From contig JAKAXS010000130.1 in the NCBI GenBank assembly GCA_021816505.1, positions 1 to 7,298 on the forward strand: a DNA stretch of 7,298 bases, written 5' to 3'. The notes under the pieces are model-generated. The model worked only from the letters and a program-made list of their open reading frames with translations. It was not told where the DNA came from and did no database searches. Shown here one piece after another: positions 1 through 6,505 of this stretch. Positions within the stretch are counted from its first letter, which is position 1; each line of letters starts with the position of its first letter. This DNA is from Pseudomonadota bacterium. GTDB taxonomy: Bacteria > Pseudomonadota > Alphaproteobacteria > Rhizobiales > Hyphomicrobiaceae. Made by a program: the position numbers and the translations under genes.

Positions 1-1
1 G

Positions 2-367
2 CTGTCGCCGCGCTTCCGTGGCGAGCACGCACTGCGCCGCTATCCCAACGGCGAAGAGCGCTGCATCGCCTGCAAGCTGTGCGAGGCGATCTGTCCCGCG
101 CAGGCCATCACCATCGAGGCCGGCCCCCGCCGCAACGACGGCACCCGCCGCACCACGCGCTACGACATCGACATGGTGAAGTGCATCTACTGTGGGCTGT
201 GCCAGGAGGCCTGCCCGGTCGACGCCATCGTCGAGGGACCGAACTTCGAGTTCGCCACCGAGACGCGAGAGGAACTCTACTACGACAAAGACCGTCTGCT
301 CGCCAACGGCGACCGCTGGGAACGCGAGATCGCCCAGAACCTCGCCCTCGACGCGAGGTATCGGTGA
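2..367 (+). CDS. nuoI: NADH-quinone oxidoreductase subunit I, 3' part (N-terminus outside window)
   Basis: This is the ferredoxin-like subunit of complex I, which passes electrons through two 4Fe-4S clusters (N6a and N6b) toward NuoB and the quinone site on the cytoplasmic face of the membrane. The window opens inside the gene, and 121 codons are visible before the TGA at 365-367. Whole NuoI proteins are about 160 residues, so roughly the first 40 are missing. Two classical cluster motifs are complete: CIACKLCEAICP, with Cys codons at 62, 71, 80 and 92, and CIYCGLCQEACP, with Cys codons at 182, 191, 200 and 212. Between them is the basic linker typical of the family (GPRRNDGTRRTTRYDIDMVK). 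The C-terminus (YYDKDRLLANGDRWE...) also fits alphaproteobacterial NuoI. The reading frame is intact to the stop. Unlike the tightly packed genes downstream, it is followed by a 256-bp gap. Identification is secure. Confidence 0.97.
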   Translation: MSPRFRGEHALRRYPNGEERCIACKLCEAICPAQAITIEAGPRRNDGTRRTTRYDIDMVKCIYCGLCQEACPVDAIVEGPNFEFATETREELYYDKDRLLANGDRWEREIAQNLALDARYR

Positions 368-413
368 GCCAGATGATCTTGAGCGTCAACGAACGATGCG
401 CCCGCCACCTGTC

Positions 414-448
414 CCCCTCCCCCGGGCGGGGAGGGGTTAGGGGCGGGG
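414..448 (+). repeat. REP-like palindromic element, copy 1
   Basis: A perfect 9-bp hairpin, CCCCTCCCC (414-422), 5-nt loop CGGGC, GGGGAGGGG (428-436), is followed by TTA, GGGG, C, GGGG (437-448). This layout, a GC-rich palindrome with a conserved TTAGGG-type tail on one side, matches the REP-like intergenic repeats common in proteobacterial genomes. Translated, such elements give the recurrent spurious peptides of the PPLTPPRPGEG or SPSPGRGGVRGG type, and both can be read here. A second copy lies inverted at 539-573, with 29 of 35 positions identical when aligned by hand. There is no U-rich tract after the stem, so it is not a standard intrinsic terminator. The family assignment rests on the pattern alone; the genomic copy number cannot be seen from here. 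Confidence 0.8.
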
Positions 449-449
449 G
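428..449 (+). other. Putative G-quadruplex motif (four G4 tracts, loops 1-3-1)
   Basis: Four uninterrupted runs of at least four G are present on the coding strand: 428-431, 433-436, 440-443 and 445-449. They are separated by loops A, TTA and C. This satisfies the standard quadruplex pattern with very short loops and could give four stacked tetrads, in DNA or in the nuo transcript. The first two G runs are also the 3' arm of the repeat hairpin (414-436), so hairpin and quadruplex would be mutually exclusive. Whether it folds in the cell is unknown. Confidence 0.6.
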
Positions 450-477
450 CGAGCCGCGGGAGCGTGTGTCCCTTGCG

Positions 478-489
478 GGCGATATCGCC
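478..489. other. 12-bp perfect palindrome between the two repeat copies
   Basis: GGCGATATCGCC is a perfect dyad centred at 483/484, in the spacer between the two REP-like copies. It could be an operator-like site, part of the repeat unit, or chance. No promoter boxes can be placed around it with confidence, and it is not at the exact centre of the inverted repeat pair (about 493.5). It is recorded only as visible structure. Confidence 0.35.
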
Positions 490-538
490 GCCACGGCTGA
501 CCTCGATAGTCAACTGATAGCGTCGTCCAGGCTCTTCA

Positions 539-573
539 CCCCACCCCTAACCCCTCTCCATCGAGGGGAGGGG
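539..573 (-). repeat. REP-like palindromic element, copy 2 (inverted)
   Basis: Read on the minus strand from 573 to 539, this copy is CCCCTCCCC, loop TCGAT, GGAGAGGGG, TTA, GGGG, T, GGGG. It has the same architecture as copy 1 at 414-448. The stem is 9 bp with one G-T wobble involving 557. The differences lie in the loop (4 of 5 positions), one stem position and one tail position. Both copies are followed, within 2-4 nt of the tail, by GAGCC in their own orientation (451-455 for copy 1), which may mark the element boundary. The minus-strand quadruplex is incomplete here, since the fourth run is only GG. Together the copies form an inverted pair with 35-nt arms around a 90-nt spacer, like the paired arrangement of bacterial interspersed mosaic elements. 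Confidence 0.8.
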
Positions 574-612
574 AATTCGGGCGGTGGTTTTGTCGCGTGG
601 ACGAAGTCTGCC

Positions 613-618
613 GGGAGG
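613..618 (+). promoter_or_regulatory. Ribosome binding site of nuoJ
   Basis: GGGAGG ends 5 nt before the ATG at 624. It decides the nuoJ start: an in-frame GTG at 597 would add nine residues (MDEVCREGG) but has no comparable Shine-Dalgarno sequence. The added residues also lack the hydrophobic character expected of a NuoJ N-terminus. Confidence 0.75.
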
Positions 619-623
619 GCGGC

Positions 624-1259
624 ATGGCACTGACGGCCGTCTTCTTCTACCTGTTCTCGACGCTGGCGGTGGCGGCGGCGGCAATGGTGATCGTCGCCAA
701 GAACCCCGTGCACGCGGTGCTGTACCTGATCCTGGTCTTCTTCAACGCCGCCGGGCTGTTCGTGCTGCTCAACGCCGAGTTCCTGGCGATGCTGCTCGTC
801 ATCGTCTACGTGGGCGCCGTGGCGGTGCTGTTCCTGTTCGTCGTCATGATGCTCGACGTCGACTTCGCGGAGCTGCGTGCCGGCTTCATCCGCAACGCGC
901 CCATCGGCCTGATCGTGGGCGGTGTCGTCCTGGCGGAGCTGATCGCGCTGTTCGTGGCGCGCGGCGTGGGCGTATCGGCACCCAATGCCCAGGGCGCGGC
1001 CGTTCCGCAGGGCATTTCCAATACCGAAGCGCTCGGCCTGATCGTCTACACGAAGTACGTCTACTTCTTCCAGGCCGCCGGGCTCATCCTGCTGGTCGCC
1101 ATGATCGGCGCCATCGTGCTCACGCTGCAGCATCGCACGGCCGTACGCCGCCAGTCGATCGCCGCGCAGGTGGCTCGCACGCCTGAGATGGGGCTCGCCA
1201 TCGTCAAGGTCGCGCCGGGTGAAACCGGGATGCCGGCCACCGGAAAAGGGCAGGGCTGA
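624..1259 (+). CDS. nuoJ: NADH-quinone oxidoreductase subunit J
   Basis: This is a membrane subunit of complex I (ND6 homologue), sitting between the quinone-binding NuoH region and the antiporter-like subunits, where it helps couple quinone reduction to proton transfer. The protein is 211 residues. Five hydrophobic segments are visible at about 4-25, 30-49, 54-77, 92-112 and 147-168. The family signature is clear: KNPVHAVLYLILVFFNAA, then NAEFLAMLLVIVYVGAVAVL, which is TM3 and in known structures carries a pi-bulge near the conserved YVGAVAVLFLFV. Residues 169-211 form a basic, then Gly/Pro-rich cytoplasmic tail, the least conserved part. The ATG at 624 is chosen over the GTG at 597 because of the ribosome binding site at 613-618. 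nuoK starts 5 nt after its stop, which suggests coupled translation. The 256-bp repeat-bearing gap lies upstream. Confidence 0.96.
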   Translation: MALTAVFFYLFSTLAVAAAAMVIVAKNPVHAVLYLILVFFNAAGLFVLLNAEFLAMLLVIVYVGAVAVLFLFVVMMLDVDFAELRAGFIRNAPIGLIVGGVVLAELIALFVARGVGVSAPNAQGAAVPQGISNTEALGLIVYTKYVYFFQAAGLILLVAMIGAIVLTLQHRTAVRRQSIAAQVARTPEMGLAIVKVAPGETGMPATGKGQG

Positions 1260-1264
1260 CCAGC

Positions 1265-1573
1265 ATGGATATCGGCATCGCGCATTATCTGACGGTGGGG
1301 GCGTGCCTGTTCACGCTCGGCATGTTCGGCATCTTCCTGAACCGCAAGAACGTCATCATCATCCTGATGTCGGTGGAGCTGATGCTGCTGGCGGTCAACA
1401 TCAACCTGGTGGCCTTCGCGCATTTCGCCAACGACCTCGTCGGCCAGGTGTTCGCGCTGTTCATCCTGACCGTGGCCGCGGCCGAGACCGCAATCGGACT
1501 GGCGATCATCGTCGTCTACTATCGCAATCGCGGGTCCATCGCGGTTGAAGACATCAACATGATGAAGGGCTGA
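1265..1573 (+). CDS. nuoK: NADH-quinone oxidoreductase subunit K
   Basis: This is a small membrane subunit of complex I (ND4L homologue), on the proton-transfer path between the quinone-coupled region and NuoN. It has 102 residues, the usual length, and three membrane helices at about 5-24, 29-51 and 60-84. The two membrane-buried glutamates essential in this family are present: Glu38 (LMSVELML) and Glu74 (VAAAETAIGLAI), counterparts of Glu36 and Glu72 in E. coli. The C-terminus VEDINMMKG is typical of alphaproteobacterial NuoK. A modest AGGG (1252-1255) inside the end of nuoJ, 9 nt before the ATG, can serve as ribosome binding site. The nuoK stop codon overlaps the Shine-Dalgarno sequence of nuoL, indicating translational coupling. 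Confidence 0.97.
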   Translation: MDIGIAHYLTVGACLFTLGMFGIFLNRKNVIIILMSVELMLLAVNINLVAFAHFANDLVGQVFALFILTVAAAETAIGLAIIVVYYRNRGSIAVEDINMMKG

Positions 1574-1576
1574 GGG
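1572..1576 (+). promoter_or_regulatory. Ribosome binding site of nuoL, overlapping the nuoK stop
   Basis: GAGGG ends 6 nt before the nuoL ATG at 1583 and shares its first two bases with the TGA stop of nuoK (1571-1573). Ribosomes terminating on nuoK are therefore placed directly at the nuoL initiation site. Confidence 0.7.
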
Positions 1577-1582
1577 CGACGC

Positions 1583-3526
1583 ATGATCTACACCGCGATC
1601 GTCTTCCTGCCGCTGCTCGGCGCGCTGATCGCCGGCCTGTTCGGCCGTCTCATCGGCGAGCGGCCGTCTGAACTCATCACCACCGCGTTCCTGTTGATTG
1701 CCGCCGTGCTGTCGTGGGTCGCCTTCGTCGAGGTCGGTTTCGGACATGAGACGACGCGCGTTCCGCTGTTCCGCTGGGTCACCTCGGGCGAACTCGACAC
1801 CGCCTGGGCGCTGAGGATCGATACGCTGACCGCGGTCATGCTCGTCGTCGTCACCACCGTATCCTCGCTCGTGCACCTCTATTCCATCGGCTACATGCAC
1901 GAGGACGACAGCCGCCCGCGCTTTTTCGCTTACCTGTCGCTCTTCACCTTCGCCATGTTGATGCTGGTGACGTCCGACAACCTGCTGCAGATGTTCTTCG
2001 GTTGGGAAGGCGTGGGCCTCGCCAGCTACCTGCTGATCGGTTTCTGGTACAAAAAGCCGTCCGCCAACGCCGCCGCCATCAAGGCGTTCGTCGTCAACCG
2101 CGTCGGCGACTTCGGCTTCGCGCTCGGCATCTTCGGGCTGTTCTTCGTCTTCAACACGATCAACCTCGACGCACTGTTCGCCGCCGCGCCGTCCGCCGTC
2201 GGCAAGACGATGAGTTTCGTCGGCTACGACATCGACATCATGACGTTGCTGTGCCTGCTGTTGTTCATGGGCGCCATGGGCAAGTCGGCGCAGTTCCTGC
2301 TGCACACCTGGCTGCCGGACGCCATGGAGGGCCCAACGCCGGTTTCCGCGCTGATCCACGCCGCAACGATGGTGACGGCCGGCGTGTTCATGGTGGCGCG
2401 CCTGTCTCCGCTGTTCGAACTGGCGCCGACGGCACTGGCCGTCGTCACGTTCATCGGCGCGATCACGGCGTTCTTCGCCGCCACGGTCGGCCTCGTCCAG
2501 AACGACATCAAGCGCGTCATCGCCTATTCCACGTGCTCGCAGCTCGGCTACATGTTCGTCGCCTGCGGCGTGGGCGCGTATGGCGTCGCCATCTTCCACC
2601 TGTTCACGCACGCCTTCTTCAAGGCGCTGCTGTTTTTGGGTGCGGGCTCCGTCATCCATGCGATGCACCACGAGCAGGACATGCGCAACATGGGCGGCCT
2701 CGCGCCCAAGATCCGCATCACCTGGATCATGATGCTGATCGGCACGCTGGCGCTGACGGGCGTCGGCATTCCGCACCTCGTCGGCTTCGCCGGATTCCAT
2801 TCGAAAGACGGCATCATCGAAGCGGCGTTCGCCGCCCACACCGTTCACAACTATGCCTTCTGGCTGCTGGTCATCGCCGCCTTCATGACGTCGTTCTACT
2901 CGTGGCGCCTGATCTTCCTCACGTTCCATGGTCCCACGCGTGCCGACCATCACACGTTCGATCACGCGCACGAAAGCCCGCCCGTGATGCTTGTGCCGCT
3001 TGGCGTTCTGGCGGTCGGCGCGGTGCTGGCCGGCGTCGTCTTCGCGCCGTACTTCATCGGGCACCACTACAAGGAGTTCTGGGGTGCGGCGCTGTTCGAG
3101 TCGCCCGAGAACCACGTGATGCACGCCATGCATGAAGTGCCCGAGTGGGTCCGCTGGGCGCCGTTCACCGCCATGCTCTCCGGCCTGGGGTTGGCCTATT
3201 ACTACTACATTGTCTCGCCGGGCTTGCCCGCGCGCACGGCGGCGGCGTTCCGGCCGCTGTACCTCTTCTTCCTCAACAAGTGGTACATCGACGAACTCTA
3301 CGACGCGCTGTTCGTGCGTCCGGCCTTCGCCATCGGCCGTTTCCTCTGGAAGGGCATCGACGGGGCCATCGTCGACGGCACGATCGACGGCGTGGCCAAG
3401 GCGGTCGGCTGGGGCACGACCAAGATCGTCAAGCTGCAGACGGGTTACGTCTTCCACTACGCGTTCGCCATGCTGATCGGCGTCGCGCTCGTCATCACCT
3501 ACTTCATGATGAAGGGCGGGATCTGA
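1583..3526 (+). CDS. nuoL: NADH-quinone oxidoreductase subunit L
   Basis: This is the distal antiporter-like proton-pumping subunit of complex I (ND5 homologue). It has 647 residues, longer than the E. coli protein (613) and in the range of alphaproteobacterial NuoL. The channel residues are present: Glu142 (FFGWEGVGLASY), Lys234 (AMGKSAQFLLHTWLPDAMEG), His259 (GPTPVSALIHAATMVTAG), Lys347 (THAFFKALLFLGAGSVIHAM) and Lys408 (GFHSKDGI). These correspond to E. coli Glu144, Lys229, His254, Lys342 and Lys399. The DIKRVIAYSTCSQLGYM segment is also conserved. A His-rich hydrophilic loop (ADHHTFDHAHE, about 454-464) is characteristic of the alphaproteobacterial form. The C-terminal part (about 550-647) fits the long lateral helix and terminal transmembrane anchor that brace NuoM and NuoN. 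The start is supported by GAGGG 6 nt upstream. nuoM begins 3 nt after the stop. Confidence 0.98.
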   Translation: MIYTAIVFLPLLGALIAGLFGRLIGERPSELITTAFLLIAAVLSWVAFVEVGFGHETTRVPLFRWVTSGELDTAWALRIDTLTAVMLVVVTTVSSLVHLYSIGYMHEDDSRPRFFAYLSLFTFAMLMLVTSDNLLQMFFGWEGVGLASYLLIGFWYKKPSANAAAIKAFVVNRVGDFGFALGIFGLFFVFNTINLDALFAAAPSAVGKTMSFVGYDIDIMTLLCLLLFMGAMGKSAQFLLHTWLPDAMEGPTPVSALIHAATMVTAGVFMVARLSPLFELAPTALAVVTFIGAITAFFAATVGLVQNDIKRVIAYSTCSQLGYMFVACGVGAYGVAIFHLFTHAFFKALLFLGAGSVIHAMHHEQDMRNMGGLAPKIRITWIMMLIGTLALTGVGIPHLVGFAGFHSKDGIIEAAFAAHTVHNYAFWLLVIAAFMTSFYSWRLIFLTFHGPTRADHHTFDHAHESPPVMLVPLGVLAVGAVLAGVVFAPYFIGHHYKEFWGAALFESPENHVMHAMHEVPEWVRWAPFTAMLSGLGLAYYYYIVSPGLPARTAAAFRPLYLFFLNKWYIDELYDALFVRPAFAIGRFLWKGIDGAIVDGTIDGVAKAVGWGTTKIVKLQTGYVFHYAFAMLIGVALVITYFMMKGGI

Positions 3527-3529
3527 TCC

Positions 3530-5044
3530 ATGAGCATCGCCAACGCACCCATCCTGTCCATCGTCACGTTCCTGCCGCTGGCCGGCGCGCTGTTCATCGC
3601 GTTCCTGCCGCGCGACGCCACGACCAACGTGCGTTACGTGGCGCTGTGGACGACGCTGATCACATTCGCCGTCTCGATTTTCATCTGGACCAACTTTGAC
3701 AGCTCCAGCGCCGGCTTCCAGTTCGTGGAGGACCGCGCCTGGCTCGGCCCCATCAAATACAAGATGGGTGTCGACGGCATCTCGATGCTGTTCGTGATCC
3801 TGACCACGTTCCTGATGCCGCTGTGCATCCTGGCCTCGTGGGACAGCATCCAGAAGCGCGTGAAGGAATACATGATCGCCTTCCTCGTGCTGGAAACGCT
3901 GATGATCGGCGTCTTCTGCGCGCTGGACCTCGTGCTGTTCTACCTGTTCTTCGAGGGCGGCCTGATCCCGATGTTCCTGATCATCGGTGTCTGGGGCGGC
4001 GCACGCCGCGTCTATGCCTCGTTCAAGTTTTTCCTCTACACGTTCCTCGGTTCGGTCCTGATGCTGATCGCCATGATGGCGATGTATGCCGAGGCCGGCA
4101 CGACCGACATCCCGACGCTGATGACGTTCAAGTTCCCAGCCGAAATGCAGTGGTGGCTGTGGCTGGCGTTCTTCGCATCGTTCGCCGTCAAGATGCCGAT
4201 GTGGCCGCTGCATACCTGGCTGCCGGACGCGCACGTGGAAGCGCCTACCGCGGGCTCCGTCATCCTTGCGGCGATCCTGCTGAAGATGGGCGGCTACGGC
4301 TTCCTGCGATTTTCCGTACCGATGTTCCCGCTCGCCAGCCAGGAACTGGCGCCACTCGTCTTCGCCATGTCGGTGATCGCCATCGTCGCGACGTCGCTGA
4401 TCGCGCTGGTGCAGGAAGATATCAAGAAGCTGATCGCGTACTCGTCCGTCGCCCACATGGGCTACGTCACGATGGGCATCTTCACCTTCACCACCCAGGG
4501 CGTCGACGGTGCCATCTTCCAGATGCTGTCGCACGGCATCGTCTCGGCCGCGCTGTTCCTCTGCGTCGGCGTCGTCTACGACCGCCTGCACACGCGTGAG
4601 ATCGCCGCTTACGGCGGTATCGTTGAGCGGATGCCGATCTACGCGGCCGTATTCATGGTGTTCACGATGGCCAACGTCGGCCTGCCCGGAACCTCCGGCT
4701 TCGTCGGCGAATTCCTGACGCTGCTCGGCGCCTTCAAGGCCAACACGCTGGTCGCCGCGCTGGCGACGCTTGGCGTCATCCTGTCGGCCGGCTACGCGCT
4801 GTGGCTCTATCGCCGTGTCGTGTTCGGCGAATTGACGAAACCGGCCTTGCAGAAGCTCAAGGACGTGACGCCGCGCGAAATCGCCATCCTGGCGCCGCTC
4901 GTCATCCTGACGATCCTGTTCGGCTTCTATCCGGCCCCCGTCCTCGACGTGACGGCCGCGTCCGTCAAACAACTGGTCGCCAACTACGAAGCGGCCATCA
5001 ATACGGCGACGGCGCTTTCCGCTTCGCCAGCACCCGCTCCATGA
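3530..5044 (+). CDS. nuoM: NADH-quinone oxidoreductase subunit M
   Basis: This is the middle antiporter-like proton-pumping subunit of complex I (ND4 homologue). It has 504 residues, close to the family norm (E. coli 509). The essential channel residues are visible: Glu142 (YLFFEGGLIPMFLIIGVWGG), Lys221 (FAVKMPMWPLHTWLPDAHVE) and Lys252 (ILLKMGGYG), counterparts of E. coli Glu144, Lys234 and Lys265. The APTAGSVILAAILLK helix and the DIKKLIAYSSVAHMGYVTMG segment are hallmarks of NuoM. LPGTSGFVGEFL near the third quarter is also diagnostic. The C-terminus ends in an Ala/Ser/Pro tail (SASPAPAP). The ATG lies 3 nt after the nuoL stop; the only upstream purine-rich stretch is a GGGCGGG about 9-10 nt away inside nuoL, so reinitiation by ribosomes finishing nuoL is likely. 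Confidence 0.98.
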   Translation: MSIANAPILSIVTFLPLAGALFIAFLPRDATTNVRYVALWTTLITFAVSIFIWTNFDSSSAGFQFVEDRAWLGPIKYKMGVDGISMLFVILTTFLMPLCILASWDSIQKRVKEYMIAFLVLETLMIGVFCALDLVLFYLFFEGGLIPMFLIIGVWGGARRVYASFKFFLYTFLGSVLMLIAMMAMYAEAGTTDIPTLMTFKFPAEMQWWLWLAFFASFAVKMPMWPLHTWLPDAHVEAPTAGSVILAAILLKMGGYGFLRFSVPMFPLASQELAPLVFAMSVIAIVATSLIALVQEDIKKLIAYSSVAHMGYVTMGIFTFTTQGVDGAIFQMLSHGIVSAALFLCVGVVYDRLHTREIAAYGGIVERMPIYAAVFMVFTMANVGLPGTSGFVGEFLTLLGAFKANTLVAALATLGVILSAGYALWLYRRVVFGELTKPALQKLKDVTPREIAILAPLVILTILFGFYPAPVLDVTAASVKQLVANYEAAINTATALSASPAPAP

Positions 5045-5054
5045 GGCCCTGAAG

Positions 5055-6503
5055 ATGATCGAGGCCGCCACGTACGCGCCGCTCTATCCGGAACTGACGC
5101 TCGCCATAGGCGCGATGGCGTTGCTGATGCTCGGTGCATTCAGGGGCGAGGGCGAGAACGCGGGCCAGCTCGAAGGTTGGCTGGCTGTCGCCGTGCTGGC
5201 GCTGGCGGGCGGCATGCTGCTGGCACAACCCGCTGAGAGCGTTTCCCTCTTCAACGGCGCCTTCATCGTCGACCAGTTCGGCCGCTTCATGAAACTGCTG
5301 GTGCTGGCCGGTTCGGCCTTCGCCGTCGTCATGTCGTACGACTACTTCAAGCGTCACGGCGTCGCGAAGTTCGAAGTGCCGGTGCTGATGCTGCTCGCCA
5401 CCATCGGCATGATGATGATGATCTCGGCCGGCGACCTCATCTCGCTTTATCTCGGCCTCGAGCTGCAGAGCCTCGCGCTCTACGTGCTGGCTGCCGTGCG
5501 GCGCGACGATGTCCGCTCGAGCGAAGCCGGCCTGAAGTACTTCGTGCTGGGCGCGCTGTCGTCGGGCATGCTGCTCTACGGCGCGTCGCTCATCTACGGG
5601 TTCACCGGCTCGACCAGCCTCGCCGTCATCGCCAGTTCCGTGCAGCCGGGCGGCACGCCCAGCCTCGGCCTCGTGGTCGGTCTCGTGTTCCTGCTCGCCG
5701 GTCTCGCCTTCAAGGTCGCGGCCGTGCCGTTCCACATGTGGTCGCCCGATGTCTACGAGGGTGCGCCGACACCCATCACGGCGTTCTTTGCCGCGGCACC
5801 CAAGCTCGCGGCGATGGCACTGCTCACGCGCGTGCTGATTGCCGGGTTCCCGAACGCGGTGCCGCAGTGGCAGCAGATCATCGTCTTCGCCGCCATCGGC
5901 TCGATGCTGCTCGGCGCGTTCGCGGCGATCGGCCAGACCAACATCAAGCGGCTGATGGCCTACTCGTCCATCGGCCACGTCGGTTTCGCGCTCGTCGGCC
6001 TCGCGGCCGCCACGTCCGACGGCGTCGCCGGCATCCTCATCTACATGGCCATCTATCTGGCAATGACGCTCGGCGTGTTCGCCGTCATCCTCGCCATGCG
6101 CCGCAAAGACGGCATGGTGGAAGACATCTACGAGTTGGCGGGGCTGGCCCAGACCGACCTGAAGATGGCCGCCATCCTGGGCGTGCTGCTGTTCTCGCTC
6201 GCGGGCGTTCCCCCGCTCGCCGGCTTCTTCGCCAAGTGGTACGTGCTGGCGCCGGCCGTGAAGGCGGGGCTCGGCTGGCTCGCCGTGATCGGCGTGCTGG
6301 CCAGCGTGGTCAGCGCGTTCTACTACCTGCGCATCATCAAGATCATGTTCTTCGATGAGCCCAAGCCCGGCTTCGAAAAGAGCGACGCGGTGATCGCCTT
6401 CGTCATGGCAGCCTCGGTGGTGTTCACGCTCGTCTTCGTCGTCTGGCCCGGACCGTCCATCCTGTCCGCCGCCAACGCCGCCGCAGCCACGCTGAAGTTC
6501 TGA
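5055..6503 (+). CDS. nuoN: NADH-quinone oxidoreductase subunit N
   Basis: This is the proximal antiporter-like proton-pumping subunit of complex I (ND2 homologue). It has 482 residues, matching the usual 14-helix bacterial form (E. coli 485). Channel residues can be placed: Glu136 (YLGLELQSLALYVLAA), Lys161 (EAGLKYFVLGALSSG), Lys220 (LAFKVAAVPFHMWSPDVYEG), Lys250 (AAPKLAAMALL) and Lys394 (GFFAKWYVL). These align with E. coli Glu133, Lys158, Lys217, Lys247 and Lys395. The TNIKRLMAYSSIGHVGFAL segment confirms the subunit. The ATG at 5055 is preceded by GAGG (5043-5046), which overlaps the nuoM stop with 8 nt spacing. It is the last complex I gene of the operon, and birA follows after 2 nt with no visible terminator in between. 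Confidence 0.98.
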   Translation: MIEAATYAPLYPELTLAIGAMALLMLGAFRGEGENAGQLEGWLAVAVLALAGGMLLAQPAESVSLFNGAFIVDQFGRFMKLLVLAGSAFAVVMSYDYFKRHGVAKFEVPVLMLLATIGMMMMISAGDLISLYLGLELQSLALYVLAAVRRDDVRSSEAGLKYFVLGALSSGMLLYGASLIYGFTGSTSLAVIASSVQPGGTPSLGLVVGLVFLLAGLAFKVAAVPFHMWSPDVYEGAPTPITAFFAAAPKLAAMALLTRVLIAGFPNAVPQWQQIIVFAAIGSMLLGAFAAIGQTNIKRLMAYSSIGHVGFALVGLAAATSDGVAGILIYMAIYLAMTLGVFAVILAMRRKDGMVEDIYELAGLAQTDLKMAAILGVLLFSLAGVPPLAGFFAKWYVLAPAVKAGLGWLAVIGVLASVVSAFYYLRIIKIMFFDEPKPGFEKSDAVIAFVMAASVVFTLVFVVWPGPSILSAANAAAATLKF

Positions 6504-6505
6504 CA

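Noticed and set aside
414..436. Hairpin at copy 1 as an intrinsic terminator of nuoI
   Set aside because: The stem is strong but followed by a G-rich stretch instead of a U tract, and the downstream nuo genes need read-through. The palindrome is better explained as a repeat element.
108..494. Minus-strand frame over the nuoI end and repeat copy 1, with a PPLTPPRPGEG peptide
   Set aside because: That peptide is the translation of the REP-like repeat, seen in many spurious hypothetical proteins. The rest is antisense to nuoI.
597..623. GTG at 597 as the nuoJ start
   Set aside because: It adds nine polar residues untypical of NuoJ, without a good ribosome binding site. The ATG at 624 has GGGAGG at proper spacing.
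368..623. Promoter for nuoJ or a small gene in the spacer
   Set aside because: No convincing -35/-10 pair or Shine-Dalgarno-supported small frame could be placed. A TTGACT on the minus strand (around 505-510) has no matching -10 box.
79..633. Plus-strand 184-codon frame running from nuoI through the spacer
   Set aside because: It is out of frame with nuoI, rich in Arg, Pro and Gly, and reads through both repeat copies. There is no domain, and the start lies inside the first NuoI cluster motif.
1061..5071. 1,336-codon minus-strand open frame opposite nuoJ-nuoM
   Set aside because: It is exactly in codon register with nuoK, nuoL and nuoM. Its charged, low-complexity composition is what reverse-complementing hydrophobic membrane-protein codons gives. 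It shows no recognisable domain, and the sense genes are unmistakable.
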